Of a stretch of DNA of 64,000 bases, positions 28,059 through 37,869 are shown in pieces. The DNA is taken from positions 930,001-994,000 of the forward strand of contig NZ_JQNN01000001.1 of the NCBI RefSeq assembly GCF_000745265.1. Direction: 5' to 3'. A program made the position numbers and the translations under genes. The notes below the pieces were generated by a model. That model did no database searches. It worked only from the letters and a program-made list of their open reading frames with translations, and was not told the DNA's origin. The DNA is from Massilia sp. 9096 (GTDB taxonomy: Bacteria > Pseudomonadota > Gammaproteobacteria > Burkholderiales > Burkholderiaceae_D). Position 1 is the stretch's first letter, and each line of letters starts with the position of its first letter.

Positions 28059-29684
28059 CTACAGCGCCGGCGTGGCCGGCTGGGGCGCCGGTTCGGCCAG
28101 CTGGCCCAGCAGGGCCGGCAGATCGACCGGCTTGACCATGTGCAAATCGAAACCCGCTTCCAGCACGCGCCGCTGGTCTTCCGCCAGGCCATAGCCGGTC
28201 AGGGCGATCAGGCGCAGCGCGCGCGTGGCCGGATCGTCGCGCAGGCGGCGCGCCACTTCGTAGCCGTCGATGCCGGGCAAACCGATGTCGACCAGCGCCA
28301 CACCCGGGCGTTCGGCCAGCGCCACCCGCACACCTTCCAGGCCATCGCGCGCCTGCAACACCGGATAGCCGTAGGACGCCAGCATCGTGGCCATCATTTC
28401 GCGGCCATCGTCATTGTCTTCGATCAGCAGCACGCTCGGCTTGGCCGGGCCGGCGTCGATGCAGGCCGGCAGTTCCGGCGCGTGGGCCGCTTCCACCCGC
28501 GGCAGGCGGATTTCGAAGATGCTGCCGGCGCCGCTGCCGGCGCTGGTGGCCGACACCGAGCCGCCGTGCAGTTCGACCAGGCGGCGCACCAGCGACAGCC
28601 CGATGCCCAGGCCGCCCTGCGAGCGGTCGATCGAGATCGCGCCCTGCACGAATACGTCGAACACGTGCGGCAGCAGGTCGGCGGCGATGCCCACGCCCGA
28701 ATCGCGCACCTGCAGCACGGTGTGGTCATACTCGCGCCCGACCGTGATCTGGATGCTGCCGCCCGACGGCGTGTATTTGAGCGCGTTGTCGATCAGGTTG
28801 GTGGCGATCTGCTCCAGGCGGGTGGCGTCGCCGTCGACCCAGCCCGGCTCGAACGCGGCGCTGATCTGGTAGCCGTTGGTGCGGCCGGTGGCGCGGAACG
28901 TGTCCAGGCAAGCCTCGACGAGCTTGCCCAGGTCGATGCGCTTGCGCGACAGCAGGATCTTGCCCGACATTGCGCGCGACAGGTCGAGCAAATCGTCGAC
29001 GATGCGCGACAGGTGCTGGGTCTGGCGTCCGATGATCTGGCGCGCGCGCGCGACCGATTCGGCGCCCACGCCCGGCATGCCCAGCAGCGACGAGGCGCTG
29101 CTGATCGCCGACAGCGGATTGCGCAGCTCGTGCCCGAGCATCGCCAGGAATTCGTCCTTGGCGCTGCTCTTGCGCTCGGCGGCGCGGCGTTCTTCCATTT
29201 CGCGCACCAGGCGCTTGTTGGTCGCGGTCAGCTCGGTGGTGCGCTGCGACAGCTTTTCGGTCTGGCGCTTGAGCTGCTCGTTCTTCATCGCCAGCGTGAC
29301 GAACACCTGCACCTTGGCGCGCAGGACCTGCGGGATCACCGGCGTGAACATGAAGTCGGCGGCGCCGCGCTGGTAAGCCTTGAGGCGGTCGATCTCGTCG
29401 GCAAGGAAAGCGGTCACGAAGATGATCGGGATGTCGGCCGAGCGCGGGCGCTGGTGGATCGCCTCGGCGGTCTCGAAACCGTCCATGCCGGGCATGTTAA
29501 CGTCCAACAGGATCACGGCGAAATCGTGACGCAGCACCTGGCGCAAGGCGTCTTGCCCCGAGCGCGCGGCAAGAACCTCGTAGTGGCTTTCCTCCGCCCA
29601 CTGTTCCAGCAGGCTAGTCAGCGCCAGCAGGCTGGCGGGATCGTCATTGACGACGAGGATTTTGGGCTTGTCGGACTGGGACAC
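28059..29684 (-). CDS. REC-HisKA-HATPase-REC hybrid histidine kinase
   Basis: A 541-residue soluble hybrid kinase. The N-terminal receiver (about 8-125) has phospho-acceptor Asp in AVILLDVNMPGMDGFE. Its usual Lys is replaced by Thr in DFMFTPVIPQ, so its signalling may differ. A coiled coil (KNEQLKRQTEKLSQRTTEL) leads to HisKA with FLAMLGHELRNPLSAIS (His about 185), and an ATPase domain with NLIDNALKYTPSGGSI, DSGVGIA and GGLGIGLSLV. The C-terminal receiver (about 415-530) is complete, with IEDNDDG, VALVDIGLPGIDGYE and HMVKPVDLP. It has no sensor of its own, so the first receiver presumably takes the input. No cognate output gene is adjacent. Confidence 0.92.
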   Translation of the reverse strand: MSQSDKPKILVVNDDPASLLALTSLLEQWAEESHYEVLAARSGQDALRQVLRHDFAVILLDVNMPGMDGFETAEAIHQRPRSADIPIIFVTAFLADEIDRLKAYQRGAADFMFTPVIPQVLRAKVQVFVTLAMKNEQLKRQTEKLSQRTTELTATNKRLVREMEERRAAERKSSAKDEFLAMLGHELRNPLSAISSASSLLGMPGVGAESVARARQIIGRQTQHLSRIVDDLLDLSRAMSGKILLSRKRIDLGKLVEACLDTFRATGRTNGYQISAAFEPGWVDGDATRLEQIATNLIDNALKYTPSGGSIQITVGREYDHTVLQVRDSGVGIAADLLPHVFDVFVQGAISIDRSQGGLGIGLSLVRRLVELHGGSVSATSAGSGAGSIFEIRLPRVEAAHAPELPACIDAGPAKPSVLLIEDNDDGREMMATMLASYGYPVLQARDGLEGVRVALAERPGVALVDIGLPGIDGYEVARRLRDDPATRALRLIALTGYGLAEDQRRVLEAGFDLHMVKPVDLPALLGQLAEPAPQPATPAL

Positions 29685-29876
29685 GTTAAAACGGTGCGTC
29701 AGTGCAGGTTGATATGAACAAAGTCAAAGGATAGCAAAGCGATGCTACCGAGCAAAACCGATTGTTAAGAAGTGTTGCACTTGATCATGATAACACGCGG
29801 CGTAAAACATGAAAAACCAATCGTGCGCGCTTGTCGGGCAAGCATGGTACGGTGTCGCACATACGTTGTTGGAACG

Positions 29877-30926
<1,050 letters not shown>

Positions 30927-31063
30927 TTTTGTGAGTGGGGTGAACCATTGAAGGATTATGAATTTTATCGTCCATCCAGTGCCAGCAAGAATTAACGCCG
31001 CAACACCAATCTTCCAGACATTTTCATCGCACCCCCCGGCGCGGGCCTCATCGTGTCATGGCA

Positions 31064-31953
31064 TCATGCCGCAGCTTTCGCTTTGTATTCCTGATACGCG
31101 TGCCGCAGCTTATCGTCGTAGGCATTCGCCCGGTAGCGCGATCCGTTGTAAACGTAAGCGAAGCGCGCCCAGTTTTTGTCGCGCAGCACATCAGCCAATG
31201 AGGTGTTGCCTATTTTGGTGGCTTTAAGAAAGTAGCAAAACGCGTTCAAATGTTCACGTTCATGCGCTTTCTACTTGCCATCCAGGGTGTTCCAGTGATA
31301 TCCCATGATCTGGAATAAGCCCAGGACGCCGACTCCAAGGCAGCGGACCGATCGATGATTTTCGCGCGTCGCAACCGTTCGCGCTCATGGGCAGCATTGC
31401 CGTAATAGGCCTTGGTCCAGGCTGGATAAAGAATATCGGCGTTGCCCGCTAAAAACTTTTCCGGATTGATTCCGCGCGCCTGCAGGCGCTTCCAGAAAAC
31501 ATGACCTTCAAACAGTATCTTCGGGTAATCGCCAGTAAAGCCGTGTCCGGCTGATTCGACCTTGTAGACGGCTTTTAATAGCGGGACTTCGATTTCAAGA
31601 AGTTTCGCGCCGCTTTCCAGATCCGCATCGCTCAACCAGCGGTGATTGGCCTGGACTGCGTTCCCGGTCAATGCGGCGTCAAGCTGAGTCCAGGTCTTTG
31701 CCCCGACGATGCCATCCACGACCAAGCCGTTGTCGCGTTGAAAAATTTCTACTGCCGACTCCGTTGCCTGGTCGAACTCTCCGCCAGTGTTGGCCAGGCG
31801 CTTTAACCGCACCAGCTTTTCCTGCAGGAGCAGGACCGCGCTGCGATCAAGGCGGTCGTCGCACTGCAAGACCGGTAATTCGCCAGGGGGCCAAGCTGAT
31901 GTCACGGCGGCAGAACGTTCCGGCGTCGAAACGGCGACCGTGTCGAGTGTCAC
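31064..31953 (-). pseudogene. Peptidoglycan-binding N-acetylmuramidase (phage endolysin type), disrupted
   Basis: The 5' part (GTG 31953) encodes a PG_binding_1 domain (DQATESAVEIFQRDNGLVVD, GIVGAKTWTQLD) and most of an N-acetylmuramidase domain (LLKAVYKVESAGHGF, LFEGHVFWKRLQARGINPEK, ILYPAWTKAYYG). After ASW the frame turns to nonsense and stops at 31246. Adding one G near 31320 restores the family motif ASWGLFQIMGYHWNTLDGK. An in-frame TAG (31273-31271) then follows, after which the frame is open again: LNAFCYFL...KNWARFAYVYNGSRYR...KLRHAYQEYK. So one lost base and one nonsense codon break the gene. It is third in a row of phage-lysis-like genes. Confidence 0.85.
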
Positions 31954-31982
31954 TGGGGGTGGTTCCAGCGTGGATGCTGTGC

Positions 31983-32348
31983 TCAGCGGCCAGGGCCGAG
32001 ATCACGCTCGAAACGAGGCGTTTCGGTTGCGGCCCCTTCGCGATGGCCACCCCATCGATTACGAGGATCCAGGTCTTCCCAGGCTTTACCGATCTCTTCA
32101 AGACGATCAACTGAAGTCACCAATTGCAGATGGTCCGACTCGTCGAGGAAGAAATAGAGGTCGATAGCACATTGACGCAGGTGCATATCGTCCATTGTTT
32201 CGCTACGGTGGCTGCGCAAGTACATCGATTGGGTTTCGGCCGAACGCCCCAACTCGCCGGCGGTCACGACATAGTTTTTAGCATCGGCGAAGTCGAGAAG
32301 CTTCCGGATGTCCTTCAGGAATGCCGCTTGCTCGTGAATTAAGCTCAT
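31983..32348 (-). CDS. M15-family peptidase, phage endolysin type, possibly degenerate
   Basis: A 121-residue protein of the small M15 (D-Ala-D-Ala carboxypeptidase/L-Ala-D-Glu endopeptidase) endolysin type. MSLIHEQAAFLKDIRKLLDF, TAGELGRSAETQSMY, MHLRQCAIDLYFFLDES and AWEDLDPRNRWGG match the family along its length. The first zinc ligands (His and Asp of HLRQCAID) are present. The last one, the His of the usual HFE motif, is Arg here (TPRFERD), one codon change away. The enzyme may be inactive. The ATG at 32348 is 11 bp after the end of the holin-like gene; an operon with it and the muramidase is obvious. Confidence 0.8.
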   Translation of the reverse strand: MSLIHEQAAFLKDIRKLLDFADAKNYVVTAGELGRSAETQSMYLRSHRSETMDDMHLRQCAIDLYFFLDESDHLQLVTSVDRLEEIGKAWEDLDPRNRWGGHREGAATETPRFERDLGPGR

Positions 32349-32358
32349 TGCAAGCCTC

Positions 32359-32972
32359 TTAACCTTTGGACTTGTCGAGTTCCGCGCTGAGTATGTCGGT
32401 CTTCTTCGCGCTGCTCTGCGAGCTGCCGAAAAAGTAGCCAAGAATCTGTGTCAGGGCGGCCGACAAAACACCAAGCACATATACGACAATGTCCCGCTGT
32501 ACTTGATTCAATCTGCTCTGGAAGATGATGTGTCCAGCCGTATCGACAGCACACTTTTGATTAACCTCAACGCAAACCTCGCCGGCAAGCCAGACGGACA
32601 GCATGAACAAGACGAAGCAGCCTACGACGACAAAGGCAGCCAGCCCCGGCTGAATTGCTTTGGCATACCATGGTGCTGTTCAACTCATCAGCACTGCCGT
32701 ATTTCCGATCGCGCATTCTGCACATCGGCGAGGTACGCTTTTGTCTTTTCGAGACCCAGTTTATTATTTTCAAGCTGGAGCTTCAGTAATTTTTCTTCAT
32801 GCTCCAGCTGAAACTGCAGCAACTTGTCCTTGTCCTCGCTGCTCAGTGCTGTTTTATTCTCATCGAGCTTGACGCCGGTTTTTTCTTCGACCCATCCCGT
32901 CCCCTTGACCATTGCCGCACTGGCAATCAAGCAGAAACCATAACGCACGAGTGCTGCAACGATTGGTGCCAT
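32359..32972 (-). pseudogene. Phage holin-like membrane protein, frameshifted
   Basis: Two overlapping frames appear to be one gene. The first (ATG 32972, AGGGA upstream) gives MAPIVAALVRYGF, WVEEKTGVKLDENKTAL and a coiled stretch LLQFQLEHEEKLLKLQLENN ending YLADVQNAR, stopping at 32688. The second continues from about 32679 without any start codon: WYAKAIQPGLAAFVVVGCFV (a membrane helix), then RDIVVYVLGVLSAALTQILG and FFGSSQSSAKK, to 32359. Phage proteins joining this coiled region to two C-terminal membrane segments and an FFGSS end are common as holin-like proteins beside endolysins. A frameshift near 32680-32700 is therefore likely. It is first in the lysis-like operon. Confidence 0.7.
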
Positions 32973-33387
32973 GGCAGTTTCCCTGTTGACCTTGGTTATC
33001 GAGGACTGCAATGCATGTGACTCACTCAACGTTCTTGGACAGCGCCCTCGGACGAGAATTCCAGGAACCGTGCCCGGACGGTGCGCCGACTCGTCGTCGC
33101 TGACCTCGACGCGCGTGCGAGAACGGACCAGGCCAGGGCAGCGTGCGTACGGCAGACAATCCGGCGCCAGCCCGGCCGGCCCGGTATGCACGGCCGGGGA
33201 GACCGGCGCAGCAACGGGTAACCGTGTACGAATGCCAGGTCGCCATGACCGGCAGTGATGGCGTCGCCGCTGGCCGGGGTGCAGCGCCAGTTCGACGTCG
33301 ACGTGTCCGTCCAGCGCGCGGGCGCACTTGGAACGTCACGTCGATGGGCGTGACGCTCGATGTAACGCCGGATGGCCGGAGCGCACG
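32973..33387. other. Intergenic stretch without recognisable gene
   Basis: About 415 bp between the holin-like gene and the terminator of the REC-GGDEF gene. Frames are open on both strands but their translations are Arg/Pro-rich and match nothing I know. It could be decayed phage DNA upstream of the lysis genes; the promoter of that operon should lie near its left end. Confidence 0.5.
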
Positions 33388-33416
33388 CAAAAACGCCCAC
33401 GCGAAGATGGGCGTTT
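33388..33416 (-). terminator. Intrinsic terminator of the REC-GGDEF gene
   Basis: A 9-bp stem AAACGCCCA/TGGGCGTTT (33391-33399 and 33408-33416) with an 8-nt loop is followed on the minus strand by five U, 24 bp after the gene. Confidence 0.85.
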
Positions 33417-33439
33417 CATGCAGCCGGGAAGCGCGCGGT

Positions 33440-34453
33440 TCAGCGATGCTGCGCCAGTTCCGCCGGCGGCGTGCTGCTGGGCGTCGGCATCGGCGGCTTG
33501 ACCGCAAGGGCGGCCTGGCGCGCGGCGCTGCCGTTGGCGCAGTAGCGGTTCTTGCCGGAGCGCTTGGCTTCGTACAGCGCGTAGTCGGCGATGCTGATCA
33601 GGTCGGCCACGCTTTCGGCGTCGTCGGGATACAGGCTGATGCCGATACTGGTCGACAGCTGCAGCGTCAGGTCGTTGACGAAGAAGGGCTCGGACAGCGC
33701 CTCGACCAGCTTTGCCGCCGGCCCTTGCGCGTCGGGCAGGCTGTGCACGTCGCCCAGCAGCACGATGAATTCGTCGCCGCCCAGGCGCGCTACCGTGTCT
33801 TCCTTGCGCGAGTTCGACAGCAGGCGCTGCGACACCATCTTGAGGATCTCGTCGCCGTAGGCATGGCCGTAGGTGTCGTTGATCGCCTTGAAGCCGTCCA
33901 GGTCGAGATACATGACCGCAGCCTTGTGGTGGTTGCGGTTGGCGTGCTGCAGCGCGGTCTCGATGCGGTCTTCCAGCAGCCGCCGGTTGGGCAGGCCGGT
34001 GAGGGCGTCGTGCAGCGCCAGCTCCTGCTGGGCGCGGCTGTACTGGGCCAGTTCCTTGTACAGCAGGCGCACTTCGAGCATGTTGTGGATGCGCTTGTGC
34101 ACTTCCAGCAGGTCGAAGGGCTTGCTGATGAAATCGCGTGCGCCGGCTTCGAGCGCGGCGATCTTGAAGCTCGGCTGGGCCGTCAGGGCCAGTACCGGCA
34201 GATAACCGCCTTGCTCGATTTCCTTCAATCCCTTCATCACCTGGAACCCGTTCAAGCCGGGCATCTGCAGGTCGAGCAGGATGAGGTCGTAGTTGTGTTC
34301 GCGATGCAGCGGGCAGACTTGTTCTGGAAGCATCGTCGAACTGACGTCGGTGTAGCCTTCTTCGCGCAATATCTCTTCCATCAATTCGATATTGTCGGGC
34401 GAATCGTCCACTACCAGGATCTTCGCGTTCAGGATGTCTTGTCGGCTAGGCAT
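33440..34453 (-). CDS. Response regulator diguanylate cyclase (REC-GGDEF)
   Basis: A 337-residue two-domain regulator. The receiver (about 10-130) has LVVDDSPDN, the phospho-acceptor in DLILLDLQMPGLNGFQ, and Lys in DFISKPFD. The GGDEF domain (about 160-320) is intact: LDLDGFKAINDTYGHAYGDE and RLGGDEFIVLL, with an inhibitory RxxD site (RKED) five residues before GGDEF. So it should make c-di-GMP on phosphorylation, with product inhibition. The ATG at 34453 follows CACGAGAGTACGC; an upstream start 17 codons earlier lacks a ribosome site. It lies downstream of the PAS/GAF hybrid kinase gene (34600-37650) on the same strand, a plausible upstream kinase. Confidence 0.95.
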   Translation of the reverse strand: MPSRQDILNAKILVVDDSPDNIELMEEILREEGYTDVSSTMLPEQVCPLHREHNYDLILLDLQMPGLNGFQVMKGLKEIEQGGYLPVLALTAQPSFKIAALEAGARDFISKPFDLLEVHKRIHNMLEVRLLYKELAQYSRAQQELALHDALTGLPNRRLLEDRIETALQHANRNHHKAAVMYLDLDGFKAINDTYGHAYGDEILKMVSQRLLSNSRKEDTVARLGGDEFIVLLGDVHSLPDAQGPAAKLVEALSEPFFVNDLTLQLSTSIGISLYPDDAESVADLISIADYALYEAKRSGKNRYCANGSAARQAALAVKPPMPTPSSTPPAELAQHR

Positions 34454-34599
34454 GCGTACTCTCGTGAAATCAAGGCCGGAGCGCTTTGGTGGGAAAAGCA
34501 ACAACTCTCGGCTCAGCGCAACATATTTAGTCTAACAAAACCTTAAGAATTTCTTGTAGGACAGCGCCGCGTGGTGGAGTAGGAGCATCAATGATGACA

Positions 34600-37500
34600 C
34601 TACAAGCTGCCATTGCGGCCCAGTCCAGGCGTGCCGGCGCGCTGCACCAGCGGCGCCGCCGGCGCCACGATCGACGCCACGGTGGCGATCAATTCGCTTG
34701 GTTCGACCGGTTTCGAGATGTGCGCCGAGAACCCGGCCTCGAGCGCACGCAGCCGGTCTTCCGAGCGCGCGAATGCGGTCAAGGCGATCGCCGGCACCTG
34801 GCCACCCTCGCTGCGCTCCAGCCGGCGCACCCAGTCGAGCAGCTCGAAGCCGTCGACGTCGGGCATGCCGAGGTCGGTGATCAAGAGCGTGGGCACGGCC
34901 TGGCGCAACTGCTCCATGGCGTCGCGCGCGCTGGCGGCGATGCGCACCGTCGCGCCGCAATCCCCCAGGATGCGCTTGATCAGCTCGCGGTTGTCGCGGT
35001 CGTCGTCGACCACCAGCACGTTGATGCCGGACAGGTCGCGCACCACCGGTTCCGCCGGGCTGGGCGCGGCGCTGCGGATCATCGCGGCGCGCGCACGGGC
35101 GGCGGCCGTGCTCGGCTGCTGCTTGGCCAGCGGCAACTCGATCGTGAAGCTCGCGCCCTGGCCTTCGCCGGCGCTTTCGGCGCGCACGGTGCCGCCATGC
35201 TGCTCGATCAGGTGCTTGACGATCGCCAGGCCCAGGCCGAGGCCGCCGTGGCGGCGGGTCATCGAGGCGTCGGCCTGGCGGAAGCGCTCGAACACGTGGG
35301 TGATGAATTCCGGCTTGATGCCCACGCCGTTGTCGCGCACCGTGACGGTCACGTTGGCGTCGTTGCGGCCGACCTCGATCGTGACCTGGCCGCCGCGCGG
35401 GGTGAACTTGATCGCGTTCGACAGCAGGTTCCAGACCACCTGCTGCAGGCGTGCCGGGTCGCCGGCCACCACGCCGGGATCCTCGGCGTAATGCTTCTCG
35501 ATGCGGATGTCCTTGGCGTCGGCCGCGGGACGCACGGTCTCGATGGCGGCGTCCACGAAGGTGGCCGGGGCCGTGATCTGCATGTCGAGCATGACCTTGC
35601 CCGAGGTGATCCGGCTCATGTCGAGCAAGTCTTCGATCAGCTGGGCCTGCGCGCGCGCATTGCGCTCGATCGTCTGCAGGCCTTTCTGGAAGTCGTTCTG
35701 GTCGCGTCCGCCGCGCCGCAGCACCTGGGCCCAGCCCAGGATCGCCGACAGCGGCGTGCGCAACTCGTGCGACAGCGTCGACAGGAACTCGTCCTTCATC
35801 TGGCTGTTGCGTTCGGCGTCCTGGCGCGCATTGCGCTCGCTCTCGAGCAGCACCTTGCGCTCTTCTGCGGCGCGCTGGGCGGCTTCGTACAGGCGCGCGT
35901 TGTCGATCGCGACCGCGGCCTGGGCGGCGATGCCGCGCACGATGCGCTCGGTGCGATCCGTGAAGACGCCCGGTTCCGGATGGCCGAAGAACATCGTGCC
36001 CAGCACTTCGCCCGAGGGCGCCGCCACCGGCACCGCCAGGTAGCTGCGCACCGGCGGATGGCCGGTCGGCGCGGCCAGCGGCAGGGCGCCCTGGAAGCGC
36101 GGATCGTGCAGCACGTCGCTCGAGCGGACCAGGACCGCGCCGCCGCTCGCGGGCAACGGGCCGAACAGGCCGTTCGCGCCGCCTTCGCCGAACGGTTCGA
36201 ATTCGGCCGGGCTGGCGCCGGACACCGTGAACAGCGTGAACATCTTGCCGTCGTTGCCGTCATTGCCGTCGGCGCCGGCCTCGCGTCCGTGGTACAGGAA
36301 GGCGCCGTGGCGCGCGCCGGCGACGCCGGTGGCCGCTTCGGCGGCCGACTGCAGCAGCGAGCGCAGGTCGCGCGTCGAGGCCAGCGCGCTGCCGGTGCTG
36401 TTGAGCAGCTCGAGCACGTGCGACTCGTCGCGCAGCGCCTGCTCGGCGCGCTTGACCTGGTCGACGTCGGTGTTGGTGCCGAACCAGCGCAGCACGCGGC
36501 CGTGGCGGTCGCGCACCGGATTGACGCGTGTCAGGAACCAGCGGTAGCTGCCGTCGGCGGCGCGGATCGGGTATTCCATCTCGAACGGATCGCCGGTGCG
36601 GATCATGGTCTCCCAGCGCTCGACCACCACCGGCAGCACGCTCGGCTCGACGGTCAGGTGCCAGCCGGCGCCGACCACCTGGTCGGGCGTGGTGCCGGTG
36701 TACTCGAACCAGCGTTCGTTGAACCAGACGATGGCGCCGTCGGCCTGCGCCATCCAGGCCAGCTGCGGGATCGTGTTGGCCAGCGCGCGCAGCACTTCCT
36801 CGCTCTGGCGCAGCGTGTCCTCGGCGCTCTTGCGCGGGCTGATGTCCTGGGCCACGCCGGTCATGCCCAGCACGGCGTCGCGGCGCGCCTGGTCGGCATA
36901 GTCGGCGCGGCCGACCAGCGCGATCCAGCGCGCGTCGCGGCCGTCGTTCGGAATGCGGCATTCGAGTTCGAGGTCGCTCTGGTCGGCGAAGGCTTGCAGC
37001 ACGGCGCGGCGCACGCTTTCGCGTTCGGCCGGATCGAGCCGGGCGCGCAGATCGGCCCAGGGCAGCGGCGTCTCGGCCGCCAGGCCGAACATCTCGGCCG
37101 CGCGCCGGCCCAGCACCACGCTGTCGCTGGCCGCGTCCCAGCGCCAGTCGCCCAGGCGTCCGGCGGCCAGCGCCACCTGCAGGCGGTCGTTGCCCTGCAC
37201 CAGCGCCTGCTGGTCGGCCTTGCTGCGGCTGATGTCCTGCACATACAGCGTCAGGCCGTCCGGCGTGGGGTGCACGCGCGCCTCGAACCAGCGCTCCAGC
37301 GCCGCATAGAAGAATTCCTGCTGGGCCGCGTCGCCGCTGTCCATCGCGCGCCGGAAGCTGGCTTCCATCGGCGTGCCGCGCAGCTGCGGGACGGCTTGCC
37401 ACAGATCGCATCCGATCAGGTCGGCGCGGGTCTTGTGCAGCGGCGCCAGCATCTCGAGCGCGCGGCCATTGATGTAAGTGATGCGCCATGCATGGTCGAG

Positions 37501-37650
37501 CGCGCAAAAGCCGTCGCTCAGGCTCTCCAGCATGTTTTCCATGCGCGCGGTGGCCTGGGCCAGCGCCGCGCGCGCCGCGTTCAGTTCGGACGCGGCGTCG
37601 GCGCCGGACACGCCGGCAGCGGGACGGGGCTGGCCGTATTCCTCGCTCAC
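34600..37650 (-). CDS. PAS/GAF hybrid sensor histidine kinase with receiver
   Basis: A 1016-residue soluble hybrid kinase. PAS domains lie at about 35-145, 155-275 and 285-405 (VRALANTIPQLAWMAQ-like region, here LRALANTIPQLAWMAQADG). A GAF domain (about 415-580) holds VRSYLAVPVAAPSGEVLGTM. A coiled linker (LESERNARQDAERNSQ) leads to HisKA with FLSTLSHELRTPLSAILGWA (His about 625). The ATPase domain has NLLSNAIKFTPRGG, DNGVGIK and GGLGLGLAIV. The C-terminal receiver has LVVDDDRDNRE, LLITDLGMPDVDGFE and HISKPVEPSE. Signals are unknown; PAS and GAF suggest redox, light or small ligands. It may phosphorylate the REC-GGDEF protein downstream (inference). Confidence 0.94.
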   Translation of the reverse strand: MSEEYGQPRPAAGVSGADAASELNAARAALAQATARMENMLESLSDGFCALDHAWRITYINGRALEMLAPLHKTRADLIGCDLWQAVPQLRGTPMEASFRRAMDSGDAAQQEFFYAALERWFEARVHPTPDGLTLYVQDISRSKADQQALVQGNDRLQVALAAGRLGDWRWDAASDSVVLGRRAAEMFGLAAETPLPWADLRARLDPAERESVRRAVLQAFADQSDLELECRIPNDGRDARWIALVGRADYADQARRDAVLGMTGVAQDISPRKSAEDTLRQSEEVLRALANTIPQLAWMAQADGAIVWFNERWFEYTGTTPDQVVGAGWHLTVEPSVLPVVVERWETMIRTGDPFEMEYPIRAADGSYRWFLTRVNPVRDRHGRVLRWFGTNTDVDQVKRAEQALRDESHVLELLNSTGSALASTRDLRSLLQSAAEAATGVAGARHGAFLYHGREAGADGNDGNDGKMFTLFTVSGASPAEFEPFGEGGANGLFGPLPASGGAVLVRSSDVLHDPRFQGALPLAAPTGHPPVRSYLAVPVAAPSGEVLGTMFFGHPEPGVFTDRTERIVRGIAAQAAVAIDNARLYEAAQRAAEERKVLLESERNARQDAERNSQMKDEFLSTLSHELRTPLSAILGWAQVLRRGGRDQNDFQKGLQTIERNARAQAQLIEDLLDMSRITSGKVMLDMQITAPATFVDAAIETVRPAADAKDIRIEKHYAEDPGVVAGDPARLQQVVWNLLSNAIKFTPRGGQVTIEVGRNDANVTVTVRDNGVGIKPEFITHVFERFRQADASMTRRHGGLGLGLAIVKHLIEQHGGTVRAESAGEGQGASFTIELPLAKQQPSTAAARARAAMIRSAAPSPAEPVVRDLSGINVLVVDDDRDNRELIKRILGDCGATVRIAASARDAMEQLRQAVPTLLITDLGMPDVDGFELLDWVRRLERSEGGQVPAIALTAFARSEDRLRALEAGFSAHISKPVEPSELIATVASIVAPAAPLVQRAGTPGLGRNGSL

Positions 37651-37869
37651 GGCCCCTCCTTGATGACGGCCGCGCGTGCGCGTGCGTGCGTGGCAGGGTG
37701 AGCGGGTTGGCTCGAGTGCGGGAAGTTCCCGATGAAGGATTGCGTCATTGTTCGTAGGACCGGGCGCGCCGGCGCCGCGCCCGGAGATTCCAGGCTCGTG
37801 CGCGCGGCAAGGCTTGCGCCGATTCTAGCCCAGCCCGAGCGGTTTGATGCACACCGTTGCCCCATCCTG

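Noticed and set aside
33022..33507. Arg/Pro-rich minus-strand frames between the lysis genes and the REC-GGDEF gene
   Set aside because: They overlap the REC-GGDEF gene and its terminator and resemble no known protein.
34591..37701. 1036-codon plus-strand frame opposite the PAS/GAF kinase
   Set aside because: No recognisable domain; the minus strand encodes a complete hybrid kinase with all motifs.
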